A stretch of DNA of 64,000 nucleotides from NCBI RefSeq assembly GCF_000829415.1, contig NZ_AP014637.1, positions 3,179,001-3,243,000 on the forward strand. The letters run 5' to 3'. The notes below the pieces were generated by a model. The model was not told the DNA's origin. It saw only the letters and a list, made by a program, of their open reading frames with translations, and did not search any database. Position 1 is the stretch's first letter, and every line of letters begins with the position of its first letter. Source of the stretch: Pseudomonas sp. StFLB209 (GTDB lineage Bacteria > Pseudomonadota > Gammaproteobacteria > Pseudomonadales > Pseudomonadaceae). The translations under genes were made by a program, and so were the position numbers. This document shows, piece after piece, positions 18,313 through 28,989 of this stretch.

Positions 18313-19109
18313 TGCGCAACAAATCAATCATCGAGCGTGTGCGCCTGCTTGGGCGCGCAGCCATCGACGTCATCACCGTGCTGGGGCGTTCCGGCATCTT
18401 TCTGTTCAATGCCTTGCTGGGGCGCGGCGGTATCGGCGGCGGTTTTCAATTGCTGGTCAAGCAACTGTACTCGGTCGGGGTGATGTCGCTGGTCATCATC
18501 GTCGTCTCGGGCGCGTTCATCGGTATGGTGCTGGCGCTGCAAGGCTTCAGCATCCTGACCAAGTACGGTTCCGAACAGGCGGTCGGGCAAATGGTTGCCC
18601 TTACCCTGTTGCGTGAGCTGGCGCCGGTCGTGGCGGCGCTGCTGTTTGCCGGTCGGGCCGGCTCGGCGCTGACTGCCGAGATCGGCAATATGAAATCCAC
18701 CGAGCAACTGTCGAGCCTGGAAATGATCGGTGTCGACCCGCTCAAGTACATCGTTGCCCCGCGACTGTGGGCCGGCTTTATTTCATTGCCGGTGCTGACC
18801 ATGATCTTCAGTGTGGTGGGTATCTGGGGCGGCTCCTGGGTCGCCATCGACTGGCTGGGAGTCTATGAAGGTTCTTTCTGGTCCAATATGCAGAACAGTG
18901 TTTCTTTCACTGACGATGTGCTCAATGGCCTGATCAAAAGCGTCGTATTTGCCTTGGTAGTGACATGGATCGCGGTTTTTCAGGGTTACGATTGCGATCC
19001 TACTTCCGAAGGGATCAGTCGTGCCACGACCCGTACCGTGGTCTACGCCTCACTGGCGGTGCTGGGCCTGGACTTTATTCTGACCGCCTTGATGTTTGGA
19101 GATTTCTGA
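18312..19109 (+). CDS. mlaE: Phospholipid ABC transporter permease MlaE
   Basis: 265 residues of the MlaE/DUF140 permease family with five to six hydrophobic segments. Family motifs include [10 protein letters not shown] near 73-82 and [15 protein letters not shown] near 103-117. It forms the membrane channel of the Mla complex with MlaF, MlaD and MlaB. Start and stop both overlap their neighbours by one base (TGATG), so mlaF, mlaE and mlaD are tightly coupled. Confidence 0.97.
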   Translation: MRNKSIIERVRLLGRAAIDVITVLGRSGIFLFNALLGRGGIGGGFQLLVKQLYSVGVMSLVIIVVSGAFIGMVLALQGFSILTKYGSEQAVGQMVALTLLRELAPVVAALLFAGRAGSALTAEIGNMKSTEQLSSLEMIGVDPLKYIVAPRLWAGFISLPVLTMIFSVVGIWGGSWVAIDWLGVYEGSFWSNMQNSVSFTDDVLNGLIKSVVFALVVTWIAVFQGYDCDPTSEGISRATTRTVVYASLAVLGLDFILTALMFGDF

Positions 19110-19576
19110 TGCAAAACCGCGCCATCGAAACCGGTGTCGGACTGTTCCTCCTGGCCGGCATCCTGGCCTTGCTCCTGCTGGCCCTGCGGGTCAGTGGTCT
19201 GAGCGCCAGTGCGACCAGCGACACCTATAAACTTTACGCTTACTTCGACAATATTGCCGGTTTGACTGTCAGAGCCAAGGTAAGCATGGCCGGTGTCACG
19301 GTGGGCCGGGTGACGGCGATCGATCTGGATCGCGATACCTTCACCGGGCGCGTGACGCTGGAAATCCAGAAGTCGGTGGATAACCTGCCGACCGATTCCA
19401 CGGCATCGATTCTGACTGCGGGCCTGTTGGGTGAGAAATACATCGGTCTGAGTGTAGGAGGGGACGAGGCCCTGCTCAAGGATGGCGGTACGATCCACGA
19501 CACCCAGTCGTCGTTGGTGCTCGAAGACCTGATCGGTAAATTTCTGCTCAACACCGTGAGTAAAGAAGCCAAATGA
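19109..19576 (+). CDS. mlaD: MCE-domain lipid-binding protein MlaD
   Basis: 155 residues. One N-terminal transmembrane helix (about 9-28) is followed by a single MCE domain (about 40-118), with the characteristic K-V-S-M-A-G-V-T-V-G-R-V and G-L-L-G-E-K-Y-I-G-L motifs. MlaD hexamers form the periplasmic ring through which lipid passes to MlaC. The ATG overlaps the mlaE stop. An upstream reading frame continuing from 18965 is only the out-of-frame shadow of mlaE. Confidence 0.96.
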   Translation: MQNRAIETGVGLFLLAGILALLLLALRVSGLSASATSDTYKLYAYFDNIAGLTVRAKVSMAGVTVGRVTAIDLDRDTFTGRVTLEIQKSVDNLPTDSTASILTAGLLGEKYIGLSVGGDEALLKDGGTIHDTQSSLVLEDLIGKFLLNTVSKEAK

Positions 19577-19587
19577 GGAGCTTTTCC

Positions 19588-20241
19588 ATGATCTCTATTT
19601 TGCGTCGCGGTCTGCTGGTCCTGTTGGCAGCATTGCCAATGCTGGCCAGTGCAGCGGCTGCGCCCTCTGCGCACGACCTGATCAAAGGCACTACGGATCA
19701 GTTGCTGGGCGACCTGTCGGCCAACAAGGAGCAGTACAAGGCCAACCCCAGTGCTTTCTATGATGCGCTCAACCGCATTGTCGGGCCGGTGGTGGATGCC
19801 GATGGCATTTCACGCAGCATCATGACCGTCAAGTATTCGCGCCAGGCCACGCCTGCGCAGATGCAACGCTTCCAGGAGAACTTCAAGCGCAGCCTGATGC
19901 AGTTCTATGGCAACGCATTGCTGGAGTACAACAACCAGGGCATCACCGTAGCGCCGGCCAAGGATGAGAGTGGCGAGCGCACCAGCGTCGATATGCAGGT
20001 CAAGGGCAACAACGGCGCGGTCTATCCGGTTTCCTACACCCTTGAGAAGATCAATGGTGAATGGAAAGTGCGCAACGTGATCATCAACGGCATCAACATC
20101 GGCAAGCTGTTCCGTGACCAGTTCGCCGATGCCATGCAGCGCAATGGCAATAATCTGGACAAGACTATCGATGGCTGGGCCGGTGAAGTGGCCAAGGCCA
20201 AGGAAGTCACCGACGAAGCTTCGCAGAAGGCGGCGCAATGA
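19588..20241 (+). CDS. mlaC: Periplasmic phospholipid-binding protein MlaC
   Basis: 217 residues, with an N-terminal signal peptide (I-L-R-R-G-L-L-V-L-L-A-A-L-P-M-L-A-S-A-A). The mature protein is the MlaC/Ttg2D fold, which binds phospholipid acyl chains and shuttles between MlaD and the outer-membrane MlaA-porin complex. The ATG at 19588 follows AGGAG at 7-base spacing. Another in-frame ATG at 19573 overlaps the mlaD stop and would add five residues before the signal peptide. The stop overlaps mlaB. Confidence 0.95.
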   Translation: MISILRRGLLVLLAALPMLASAAAAPSAHDLIKGTTDQLLGDLSANKEQYKANPSAFYDALNRIVGPVVDADGISRSIMTVKYSRQATPAQMQRFQENFKRSLMQFYGNALLEYNNQGITVAPAKDESGERTSVDMQVKGNNGAVYPVSYTLEKINGEWKVRNVIINGINIGKLFRDQFADAMQRNGNNLDKTIDGWAGEVAKAKEVTDEASQKAAQ

Positions 20242-20552
20242 CCGAGTCGGCGGTGCGTCTTGTCGGCGCCGGCGAGCTGCGTCTGGTCGGTGTGCTCGAC
20301 TACAGCACCGGTCCGCAGTTGCGCAAGCAGGGCGCGGCGCTAATTCGTTCCAGCAGCCTGCCGACACTGGTCATTGATTGTTCAGGTGTCAGCCACTCCA
20401 GCAGCGTCGGCCTGGCGCTGCTGTTGGGTTTCATGCGTGATGCGCAAAGTGCAGGCAAATCGGTCAGCGTTCACTCCATGCCAGCGGACATGCGCAAGAT
20501 CGCCGAGGTATCGGGCGCCAGTGCGCTGTTTGACAATCATTCTCCCGCATGA
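20238..20552 (+). CDS. mlaB: STAS-domain protein MlaB
   Basis: 104 residues forming one STAS domain (about 8-98), with the D-C-S-G-V-S-H-S-S-S-V-G segment at about 46-57 corresponding to the anti-sigma-antagonist-like loop. MlaB binds MlaF and stabilises the ABC complex. The start overlaps the mlaC stop as ATGA. It is the last gene of mlaFEDCB and is followed by a terminator hairpin. Confidence 0.94.
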   Translation: MTESAVRLVGAGELRLVGVLDYSTGPQLRKQGAALIRSSSLPTLVIDCSGVSHSSSVGLALLLGFMRDAQSAGKSVSVHSMPADMRKIAEVSGASALFDNHSPA

Positions 20553-20559
20553 CCTTTAC

Positions 20560-20612
20560 AGCCCCCTGTCTGCGTAAACCCCGGGCGGGGTTCGCATAGC
20601 AGGGGCTTTTTT
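20560..20612 (+). terminator. Rho-independent terminator after mlaFEDCB
   Basis: A long, slightly imperfect stem: AGCCCC-TG...AACCCC pairs with GGGGTT...CAGGGGCT around a GGGC loop, followed by TTTTTT. It sits 8 bases after the mlaB stop. Confidence 0.85.
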
Positions 20613-20658
20613 GTATCATGGCCGACCCGCGCGCACAGAGCGCCGATCGAGGTTAAGC

Positions 20659-22186
<1,528 letters not shown>

Positions 22187-22190
22187 CCTG

Positions 22191-22226
22191 CACGGCCCCG
22201 ATGTCTCAACCATCGGGGCCGTGGTT
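22191..22226 (+). terminator. Terminator hairpin after murA
   Basis: CACGGCCCCGATG pairs perfectly with CATCGGGGCCGTG (13 bp) around a 7-base loop, followed by GTTT. It starts 4 bases after the murA stop. The T-tract is short. Confidence 0.75.
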
Positions 22227-22337
22227 TGACGACTGCGAGATTTCCATTACCCGGTTGCGCACTGACGGCGTGTATCGGGTAAGCTCTGGGGCTTGCCGCC
22301 AGGGCATGAGCTTCCTGATAAGGACCCGAGTTTTCCC

Positions 22338-22973
22338 ATGCTGACCATCGCACTGTCCAAGGGCCGTATCCTTGACGACACCCTGCCGCTTCTCGCTGAG
22401 GCGGGCATTGTGCCGACCGAGAATCCGGACAAGAGCCGCAAGCTCATCATTCCCACGACCCAGGACGATGTTCGTCTGCTGATCGTGCGTGCCACCGATG
22501 TGCCGACCTATGTCGAGCATGGCGCGGCAGACCTGGGCGTCGCCGGCAAGGATGTGTTGATGGAATACGGCGGCCAGGGTCTGTACGAGCCCCTGGACCT
22601 GAACATTGCCCGTTGCAAGCTGATGACCGCTGGCGCGGTAGGTGCTCCAGAGCCCAAGGGGCGGCTGCGGGTGGCGACCAAGTTCGTCAACGTCGCCAAG
22701 CGCTACTACGCCGAACAGGGGCGTCAGGTCGACATCATCAAGCTGTATGGCTCCATGGAGCTGGCTCCGCTGATCGGCCTGGCCGACAAGATCATCGACG
22801 TTGTCGACACGGGCAACACCCTGCGTGCCAACGGTCTTGAGCCTCAGGAAATGATCGCGACCATCAGCTCGCGTCTGGTAGTCAACAAAGCGTCGATGAA
22901 GATGCAACACGCCCGCATCCAGTCGTTGATCGACACCCTGCGCAAGGCTGTCGAGTCGCGACACCACGGCTGA
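22338..22973 (+). CDS. hisG: ATP phosphoribosyltransferase, short form (catalytic subunit)
   Basis: 211 residues, the short HisG that lacks the C-terminal histidine-binding domain. It contains [13 protein letters not shown] near the N-terminus and the PRPP-binding segment [11 protein letters not shown] near 153-163. It condenses ATP with PRPP in the first step of histidine synthesis. Short HisG works only with the HisZ regulatory subunit, which is not in the window. The ATG at 22338 ([10 protein letters not shown]) is the family start. Confidence 0.97.
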   Translation: MLTIALSKGRILDDTLPLLAEAGIVPTENPDKSRKLIIPTTQDDVRLLIVRATDVPTYVEHGAADLGVAGKDVLMEYGGQGLYEPLDLNIARCKLMTAGAVGAPEPKGRLRVATKFVNVAKRYYAEQGRQVDIIKLYGSMELAPLIGLADKIIDVVDTGNTLRANGLEPQEMIATISSRLVVNKASMKMQHARIQSLIDTLRKAVESRHHG

Positions 22974-23001
22974 CCTGATCACGCGATATTGCATCGCGTC
23001 C

Positions 23002-23049
23002 AGCTATCCGTGTCATAGCCAGATTTCTCAGGTGCCAGCGCGGATAGCT
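23002..23049 (+). other. Inverted repeat in the hisG-hisD gap
   Basis: AGCTATCCG at 23002-23010 and CGGATAGCT at 23041-23049 form a perfect 9-bp inverted repeat with a 30-base loop. A smaller pair (CTCAGG near 23028 and CCTGAG near 23065) could compete with it. The whole gap between hisG and hisD is 124 bases. Confidence 0.5.
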
Positions 23050-23097
23050 TGGTAGCTTATGGCTCCTGAGCATCCGCCAATAACAGAGACCCTCGCT

Positions 23098-24444
23098 ATG
23101 ACCACGTCCACTGCAATACGCCGACTCGATGCTGCCGATGCGGATTTCGCCCGACATCTGGATCATCTGCTGAGCTGGGAAAGCGTGTCTGACGAATCGG
23201 TCAATCAGCGCGTGCTGGATATCATCAAGGCCGTGCGTGAGCGTGGTGACGCCGCGCTGGTCGAGTTCACGCAGCGCTTCGATGCCCTGCAAGCCGGCTC
23301 AATGGCCGACCTGATTCTGCCCCGCGAGCGTCTGGAACTGGCCCTGACCCGTATCACGCCTGCTCAGCGCCAGGCGCTGGAAGTGGCTGCCGAGCGGGTG
23401 CGTAGCTATCACGAAAAGCAGAAGCAGGACTCCTGGAGCTACACCGAAGCCGACGGCACGGTGCTGGGCCAGAAGGTCACGCCGCTGGATCGTGCCGGTT
23501 TGTATGTGCCAGGCGGCAAGGCGTCCTACCCCTCATCGGTCCTGATGAACGCGATCCCGGCCAAAGTGGCCGGAGTGGCTGAGGTGGTCATGGTCGTGCC
23601 GACCCCGCGTGGCGAGATCAACGAGCTGGTGCTGGCGGCTGCCTGTATCGCCGGTGTGGATCGGGTGTTCACCATCGGCGGCGCCCAGGCTGTGGCGGCG
23701 CTGGCCTATGGCACTGAAAGTGTACCGCCAGTCGACAAGATCGTCGGCCCCGGCAATATTTATGTGGCCACTGCCAAGCGTCACGTATTCGGTCAGGTCG
23801 GCATCGACATGATCGCCGGCCCCTCCGAGATTCTGGTGGTCTGCGACGGTCAGACCGATCCGGACTGGATCGCCATGGACCTGTTCTCGCAAGCCGAGCA
23901 CGATGAAGACGCTCAGGCCATCCTGGTCAGCCCGGACGCTGAATTCCTCGACAAAGTGGCGGCCAGTATCGAGAAGCTGCTGCCGACCATGGATCGTGCC
24001 ACCATCATCGAAACCTCGATCAATGGCCGTGGTGCGCTGATCAAGGTTGCCGATATGCAACAAGCCATCGACGTGGCCAACCGCATCGCCCCGGAACATC
24101 TTGAATTGTCGGTTGAAGACCCGCAGGCCTGGCTGCCGCAGATCCGCCACGCCGGTGCGATCTTCATGGGTCGTCACACCAGCGAAGCACTGGGTGACTA
24201 CTGTGCCGGCCCTAACCATGTGTTGCCGACTTCCGGCACCGCCCGTTTCTCGTCGCCGCTGGGGGTTTATGACTTCCAGAAGCGTTCGTCGATCATCTTC
24301 TGTTCGCCGCAGGGCGCCTCGGAGCTGGGCAAGACCGCTTCGGTGCTGGCCCGTGGCGAATCGCTCAGTGGTCATGCGCGCAGCGCCGAATACCGTATTA
24401 CCGATACCGGCTTCAAGCCCGGGCTTAGCGAGCAAGGCGAGTAA
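23098..24444 (+). CDS. hisD: Histidinol dehydrogenase
   Basis: 448 residues. Conserved segments are G-P-G-N-I-Y-V-A near 219-226, A-G-P-S-E-I near 240 and the catalytic I-A-P-E-H-L-E-L block near 330. It oxidises L-histidinol to histidine in two NAD-dependent steps using zinc. The ATG at 23098 starts M-T-T-S-T-A-I-R-R. An upstream ATG at 23059 lacks a ribosome site. The stop is 2 bases before hisC, so the two genes are one unit. Confidence 0.98.
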   Translation: MTTSTAIRRLDAADADFARHLDHLLSWESVSDESVNQRVLDIIKAVRERGDAALVEFTQRFDALQAGSMADLILPRERLELALTRITPAQRQALEVAAERVRSYHEKQKQDSWSYTEADGTVLGQKVTPLDRAGLYVPGGKASYPSSVLMNAIPAKVAGVAEVVMVVPTPRGEINELVLAAACIAGVDRVFTIGGAQAVAALAYGTESVPPVDKIVGPGNIYVATAKRHVFGQVGIDMIAGPSEILVVCDGQTDPDWIAMDLFSQAEHDEDAQAILVSPDAEFLDKVAASIEKLLPTMDRATIIETSINGRGALIKVADMQQAIDVANRIAPEHLELSVEDPQAWLPQIRHAGAIFMGRHTSEALGDYCAGPNHVLPTSGTARFSSPLGVYDFQKRSSIIFCSPQGASELGKTASVLARGESLSGHARSAEYRITDTGFKPGLSEQGE

Positions 24445-24446
24445 AC

Positions 24447-25499
24447 ATGAGCAAATTCTGGAGTCCTTTCGTCAAGAGCCTGGTGCCTTATGTGCCGGGC
24501 GAGCAGCCCAAGCTGAGCAAGCTGGTCAAGCTCAACACCAACGAAAACCCTTACGGCCCGTCGCCAAAGGCGCTCGAAGCCATGCGCGCCGAACTCGGCG
24601 ATGGCCTGCGTCTGTATCCGGACCCTAACAGCGACCTGCTCAAGCAAGCAGTGGCGGCTTACTACAAGGTGCAGCCCAATCAGGTGTTCCTGGGCAACGG
24701 CTCCGACGAAGTGCTGGCGCATATTTTCTATGGTCTGTTTCAGCACGACCAACCGCTGCTGTTCCCGGACATCAGCTACAGCTTCTATCCGGTTTACTGC
24801 GGCCTGTATGGGATTGCCCATGAAACCGTAGCGCTGGACGAGCAGTTCCAGATTCGTGTGCACGATTATGCGCGGCCCAACGGCGGGATCATCTTCCCCA
24901 ACCCGAATGCGCCTACCGGCTGCCTGCTGGCCCTGGAAGCCATTGAGCAAATCCTCAAGGCCAGCCCGGATTCAGTTGTGGTCGTGGACGAAGCCTACAT
25001 CGACTTTGGTGGCGAGACCGCCATTAGCCTGGTGGACCGCTACCCGAACCTGCTGGTGACCCAGACCCTGTCCAAGTCACGTTCGCTGGCCGGACTGCGG
25101 GTCGGCCTGGCGGTCGGCCATCCTGATCTGATCGAAGCGCTGGAGCGGGTCAAGAACAGCTTCAACTCCTACCCGCTGGATCGTCTGGCGATCGTGGGCG
25201 CCACTGCGGCGTTCGAAGATCAGGCGCATTTCAATACCACCCGCAACGCGGTGATTGCCAGTCGCGAAGCCTTGGTCGAGCAGTTGCAGGGCAAGGGCTT
25301 TGAAGTTCTGCCTTCGGCAGCCAACTTCATCTTCGCCCGTCACCCGCAGCATGATGCCGCAGGCCTGGCGGCGAAAGTGCGTGAGCAAGGGGTTATCGTG
25401 CGGCACTTCAAGCAGGAGCGGATTGCCCAGTTCCTGCGCATTACCATTGGCACGCCAGAGCAGAACCAGGCGTTGCTGGATGCGTTGAGCGATATCTGA
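24447..25499 (+). CDS. hisC: Histidinol-phosphate aminotransferase
   Basis: 350 residues, a class I/II PLP aminotransferase. [10 protein letters not shown] near 31-40 is the HisC signature. The PLP lysine is in [12 protein letters not shown] near residue 210. It transaminates imidazole acetol phosphate in histidine synthesis. It is coupled to hisD by a 2-base gap. Pseudomonads usually carry a second HisC-like gene elsewhere, so this one may be designated hisC1. Confidence 0.96.
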   Translation: MSKFWSPFVKSLVPYVPGEQPKLSKLVKLNTNENPYGPSPKALEAMRAELGDGLRLYPDPNSDLLKQAVAAYYKVQPNQVFLGNGSDEVLAHIFYGLFQHDQPLLFPDISYSFYPVYCGLYGIAHETVALDEQFQIRVHDYARPNGGIIFPNPNAPTGCLLALEAIEQILKASPDSVVVVDEAYIDFGGETAISLVDRYPNLLVTQTLSKSRSLAGLRVGLAVGHPDLIEALERVKNSFNSYPLDRLAIVGATAAFEDQAHFNTTRNAVIASREALVEQLQGKGFEVLPSAANFIFARHPQHDAAGLAAKVREQGVIVRHFKQERIAQFLRITIGTPEQNQALLDALSDI

Positions 25500-25505
25500 G
25501 TGTCA

Positions 25506-25547
25506 TCGGCCTTGGCCGCGAACCAGCAGGTTCGCGGCCAAGGCCGA
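25506..25547. repeat. Perfect 19-bp inverted repeat between hisC and algW
   Basis: TCGGCCTTGGCCGCGAACC pairs with GGTTCGCGGCCAAGGCCGA around an AGCA loop. It sits in the 54-base space between convergent hisC and algW. There is no T-run on either side, so it may act as a hairpin-type terminator, a supercoiling element or a REP-like repeat. Confidence 0.7.
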
Positions 25548-25553
25548 CACGGG

Positions 25554-26726
25554 TTATTGCGCGTTGGCGGCCGGGGTGTGGGCCGGGGCTGGAGCCGGTG
25601 GTGGACGAATCCCCACTTCTGCGGTCAGGCGCAGTTCCTTGTTATTGCGCAGCACATTGATCGCGATCTTTTCCTTTGGTCGAGCGCGGGCCAGCTGATT
25701 CATGGCGCGACGTCCGTCGGTGGCCACTTCATCATTGATGCTCAGAATGATATCGCCCAGTTGCAGGCCGGCCTTTTGCGCCGGGCCGTCGCGAAATACC
25801 GCAGATACCACCACGCCCTGACGGCCTTTGAGGCCATAGGACTCGACCAGATCGGCGGTCAGGTTCTGTACTTCAATGCCCAGCCAGCCGCGGATCACCT
25901 GACCATGCTCGATGATCGACTTCATCACATCGATCGCCAGTTTGGTCGGGATCGAGAAACCGATGCCTTGCGAGCCGCGTGACTCGGTAAAAATCGCGGT
26001 GTTGATGCCGATCAGGTTGCCGTTGGCATCAACCAGTGCGCCACCGGAGTTGCCGGGGTTGATCGCCGCGTCGGTCTGAATGAAGTCTTCGTAGGTATTG
26101 AGGCCCAACTGGTTGCGCCCGGTGGCGCTGATGATGCCCATGGTGACGGTCTGGCCGACGCCGAACGGGTTGCCGATCGCCAGTGCAACGTCGCCGATGC
26201 GAATGTTGTCAGAACGGGCAATGGTGATGGCCTGCAGGTTTTTAAGATCGATCTTGACTACTGCCAGGTCGGTTTCCGGATCGTTGCCGATGACCCGCGC
26301 CACGGTCTCACGACCGTCCTTGAGTGCCACGATGATCTGATCGGCGCCACTGGTTACGTGGTTGTTGGTGAGGATGTAGCCTTCCGGGCTCATCAACACG
26401 CCAGACCCCAGGCTCGATTCCATGCGCTTCTGTTTGGGCTGGTTGTCGCCGAAAAAGCGCCTGAATTGCGGGTCTTCGAACAGCGGGTTGGCCGACTTGT
26501 TGATCAGCCGGGTGCTGTACAGGTTGACCACCGCCGGTGCGGCAGCGCTGACCGCGTCGGCATACGACGAAGGGCCCTGCACAATCTGGGTGGATTGCGG
26601 TGCCTGTTGCAAATTGACGTCCAGACTGGGCAAACCGACCCATTGAGGAAAACGCTGGATGACCAGCAGGGCGACCAATACGCCTGCGAGCAATGGCCAG
26701 CCAAAATAGCGCAGTGCCTTTAGCAT
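25554..26726 (-). CDS. algW: AlgW, DegS-like periplasmic serine protease
   Basis: 390 residues. One N-terminal membrane anchor (about 7-24) is followed by a trypsin-like domain with the triad His123 (N-N-H-V), Asp153 (T-D-L-A-V-V-K) and Ser227 (N-P-G-N-S-G-G-A), then one PDZ domain (about 265-355). A Pro/Ala-rich tail follows. In P. aeruginosa AlgW senses misfolded envelope proteins through the PDZ domain and starts cleavage of the anti-sigma factor MucA, which frees AlgU and switches on alginate genes. It is monocistronic here and opposed by hisC. Confidence 0.96.
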   Translation of the reverse strand: MLKALRYFGWPLLAGVLVALLVIQRFPQWVGLPSLDVNLQQAPQSTQIVQGPSSYADAVSAAAPAVVNLYSTRLINKSANPLFEDPQFRRFFGDNQPKQKRMESSLGSGVLMSPEGYILTNNHVTSGADQIIVALKDGRETVARVIGNDPETDLAVVKIDLKNLQAITIARSDNIRIGDVALAIGNPFGVGQTVTMGIISATGRNQLGLNTYEDFIQTDAAINPGNSGGALVDANGNLIGINTAIFTESRGSQGIGFSIPTKLAIDVMKSIIEHGQVIRGWLGIEVQNLTADLVESYGLKGRQGVVVSAVFRDGPAQKAGLQLGDIILSINDEVATDGRRAMNQLARARPKEKIAINVLRNNKELRLTAEVGIRPPPAPAPAHTPAANAQ

Positions 26727-26892
26727 TGAGAGAAGATCCTGGGAGTGACAGGCGCAGAATTTATTAGCCGGGCTGCGCCATAATGGCGGGCATTATACGA
26801 GCACCGCAGGCGCTGTCTCGTATTACTCACGCAATTTAAGGTATCTATGTTGTGCTGACCGCGATACCGAACCGTTCATCGAGGAATCTTTC

Positions 26893-27651
26893 ATGGCCGT
26901 AGCCCTCACCACCCTGGTTGAAGAAGCCGATCGCTACCTCAACAGCGCCCGGATCCAGGACTATTGCCCCAACGGCCTGCAGGTCGAAGGGCGCCCACAG
27001 GTCATGCGTATTGTCAGTGGTGTAACCGCCAGCCAGGCGTTGCTCGATGCCTCTGTCGAGGCCCAGGCCGATCTGGTTCTGGTCCATCATGGTTACTTCT
27101 GGAAAGGCGAGAATCCCTGCGTGGTGGGGATGAAGCAACGTCGCCTGAAGACCCTGCTCAGGCATGACATGAGCCTGCTGGCTTATCATCTGCCATTGGA
27201 CGTGCACCCGGAAGTGGGTAACAACGTGCAGTTGGCGCGGCAACTGGATATCACGGTCGAAGGGCCGTTGAATCCCGCTGACCCCAAGGTGGTGGGGCTG
27301 GTCGGCTCGCTGGCCGAGCCGGTCAGCGCCCGTGACTTTGCCCGGCGCGTCCAGGAGGTACTGGGCCGCGAGCCGTTGTTGATTGAGGGCGACCGGATGG
27401 TGCAGCGCGTCGGTTGGTGTTCTGGCGGTGGCCAGGGCTACATCGACCAGGCGGTGCTTGAGGGGGTTGATCTGTACTTCAGCGGCGAAGCCTCCGAGCA
27501 GACGTTTCATAGCGCTCAAGAGAACGGCATCAGTTTCATTGCCGCCGGCCATCATGCCACCGAGCGTTACGGCGTGCAGGCACTGGGTGATTATCTGGCG
27601 CGGCGCTTTGCGCTGGAGCACATTTTCATCGACTGTCCCAACCCGGTCTGA
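26893..27651 (+). CDS. Nif3-like dinuclear metal centre protein (YbgI family)
   Basis: 252 residues, full-length for the bacterial YbgI/Nif3 group. Metal-binding histidines appear in V-L-V-H-H-G (His65-His66), A-Y-H-L-P-L-D-V-H-P near 97-106 and A-A-G-H-H-A-T-E-R near 217-225. The name GTP cyclohydrolase 1 type 2 in databases is poorly supported. E. coli YbgI has been linked to DNA repair or peptide hydrolysis. The physiological role is unknown. It sits alone between algW (divergent) and cysD. Confidence 0.92.
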   Translation: MAVALTTLVEEADRYLNSARIQDYCPNGLQVEGRPQVMRIVSGVTASQALLDASVEAQADLVLVHHGYFWKGENPCVVGMKQRRLKTLLRHDMSLLAYHLPLDVHPEVGNNVQLARQLDITVEGPLNPADPKVVGLVGSLAEPVSARDFARRVQEVLGREPLLIEGDRMVQRVGWCSGGGQGYIDQAVLEGVDLYFSGEASEQTFHSAQENGISFIAAGHHATERYGVQALGDYLARRFALEHIFIDCPNPV

Positions 27652-27886
27652 GCCGCGACCCAGAGCGTGATGGTCAGGCAACCGGCTCGCAGGTCCAAAC
27701 CGGCGGCTATATGGTTAGATCGTTTCGATCTATTGTGCTCACTGAAGTGCGGTGGTCGTGCATGATAAAGTGCGCGGCTCGAATACGGCCCGCCGGCCGC
27801 CACTGGACCGGGTCTGCCATTAAACGCGCCTTGTCGCGCGTGGTTGGTGCAGGCCTGACCACAATACATGCAATCCGTGAGTAGCC

Positions 27887-28804
27887 ATGGTTGACAAACT
27901 GACGCATCTGAAACAGCTGGAGGCGGAAAGCATCCACATCATCCGCGAGGTCGCCGCCGAGTTCGATAACCCGGTGATGCTGTACTCGATCGGCAAGGAC
28001 TCGGCCGTGATGCTGCATCTGGCACGCAAGGCCTTTTTCCCTGGCAAGCTGCCGTTCCCGGTGATGCACGTCGATACCCAGTGGAAATTCCAGGAGATGT
28101 ACAGCTTCCGCGACAAAATGGTCGAGGAAATGGGCCTGGAACTGATCACCCATGTCAACCCGGAAGGGGTTGCCCAGGGAATCAACCCGTTCACCCACGG
28201 CAGTGCCAAGCACACCGACATCATGAAGACCCAGGGCCTCAAGCAGGCGCTGGACAAGCACGGTTTCGATGCCGCCTTCGGTGGCGCGCGCCGCGACGAA
28301 GAAAAATCGCGGGCCAAAGAGCGCGTTTACTCGTTCCGCGACAGCAAGCATCGCTGGGACCCGAAGAACCAGCGCCCGGAGCTGTGGAACGTCTACAACG
28401 GCAAGGTCAACAAGGGCGAGTCGATCCGCGTTTTCCCGCTGTCGAACTGGACCGAGCTGGACATCTGGCAGTACATCTACCTCGAAGGCATCCCGATCGT
28501 GCCGCTGTACTTCGCCGCCGAGCGTGAAGTCATCGAGAAGAACGGCACCCTGATCATGATCGACGACGAGCGCATCCTCGAGCACCTGTCCGAGGAAGAA
28601 AAGGCCCGTATCGTCAAGAAGAAGGTGCGCTTCCGTACTCTGGGCTGCTACCCGTTGACGGGCGCCGTCGAGTCCGACGCCGAAAGCCTGACCGACATCA
28701 TCCAGGAAATGCTCCTGACCCGGACGTCCGAGCGTCAGGGCCGTGTCATCGACCACGATGGCGCAGGCTCGATGGAAGACAAGAAACGTCAAGGGTATTT
28801 CTGA
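27887..28804 (+). CDS. cysD: Sulfate adenylyltransferase subunit 2
   Basis: 305 residues of the PP-loop ATP pyrophosphatase family, with Y-S-I-G-K-D-S-A-V near residues 29-37 and the conserved [11 protein letters not shown] near 132-142. With the CysN GTPase it makes adenosine 5'-phosphosulfate from sulfate and ATP. The 235-base upstream region should carry the promoter, probably CysB-responsive by analogy. I could not place it confidently. It is followed by a repeat-filled gap and cysNC. Confidence 0.98.
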   Translation: MVDKLTHLKQLEAESIHIIREVAAEFDNPVMLYSIGKDSAVMLHLARKAFFPGKLPFPVMHVDTQWKFQEMYSFRDKMVEEMGLELITHVNPEGVAQGINPFTHGSAKHTDIMKTQGLKQALDKHGFDAAFGGARRDEEKSRAKERVYSFRDSKHRWDPKNQRPELWNVYNGKVNKGESIRVFPLSNWTELDIWQYIYLEGIPIVPLYFAAEREVIEKNGTLIMIDDERILEHLSEEEKARIVKKKVRFRTLGCYPLTGAVESDAESLTDIIQEMLLTRTSERQGRVIDHDGAGSMEDKKRQGYF

Positions 28805-28807
28805 GTT

Positions 28808-28985
28808 TCAAGTTACAAGCGGCAAGCTGCAAGTGGAAGCAGACTGAGTAGCTTCTGGATTTTGTGGATTGCCGCTTGCATTGCGACGACGCCTGGAAAA
28901 GGCCGGCAGTGAACGACCAACAGAATTTTTGACTAGTTGTACGCCGACAAGCTTGCCGCTTGAAGCTTACAGCTTGGAGCTTGAA
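28808..28985. repeat. AAGCTTGCAGC-type palindromic repeat in the cysD-cysNC gap
   Basis: CAAGCGGCAAGCTGCAAG at 28816-28833 and CTTGCCGCTTG at 28952-28962, followed by further AAGCTT/AGCTTGGAGCTTGAA variants up to the cysNC ribosome site, form inverted arms about 120 bases apart. The same word family recurs at 34792-34898. It resembles a Pseudomonas REP family built on CAAGCTGCAAGCT. Its presence inside an otherwise two-gene operon lengthens the gap to 185 bases. Confidence 0.7.
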
Positions 28986-28989
28986 TGCA

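Noticed and set aside
26792..26797. Minus-strand TATAAT upstream of algW
   Set aside because: A good -10, but the -35 position reads CGAGAC. A promoter is likely but this pair is too weak to call.
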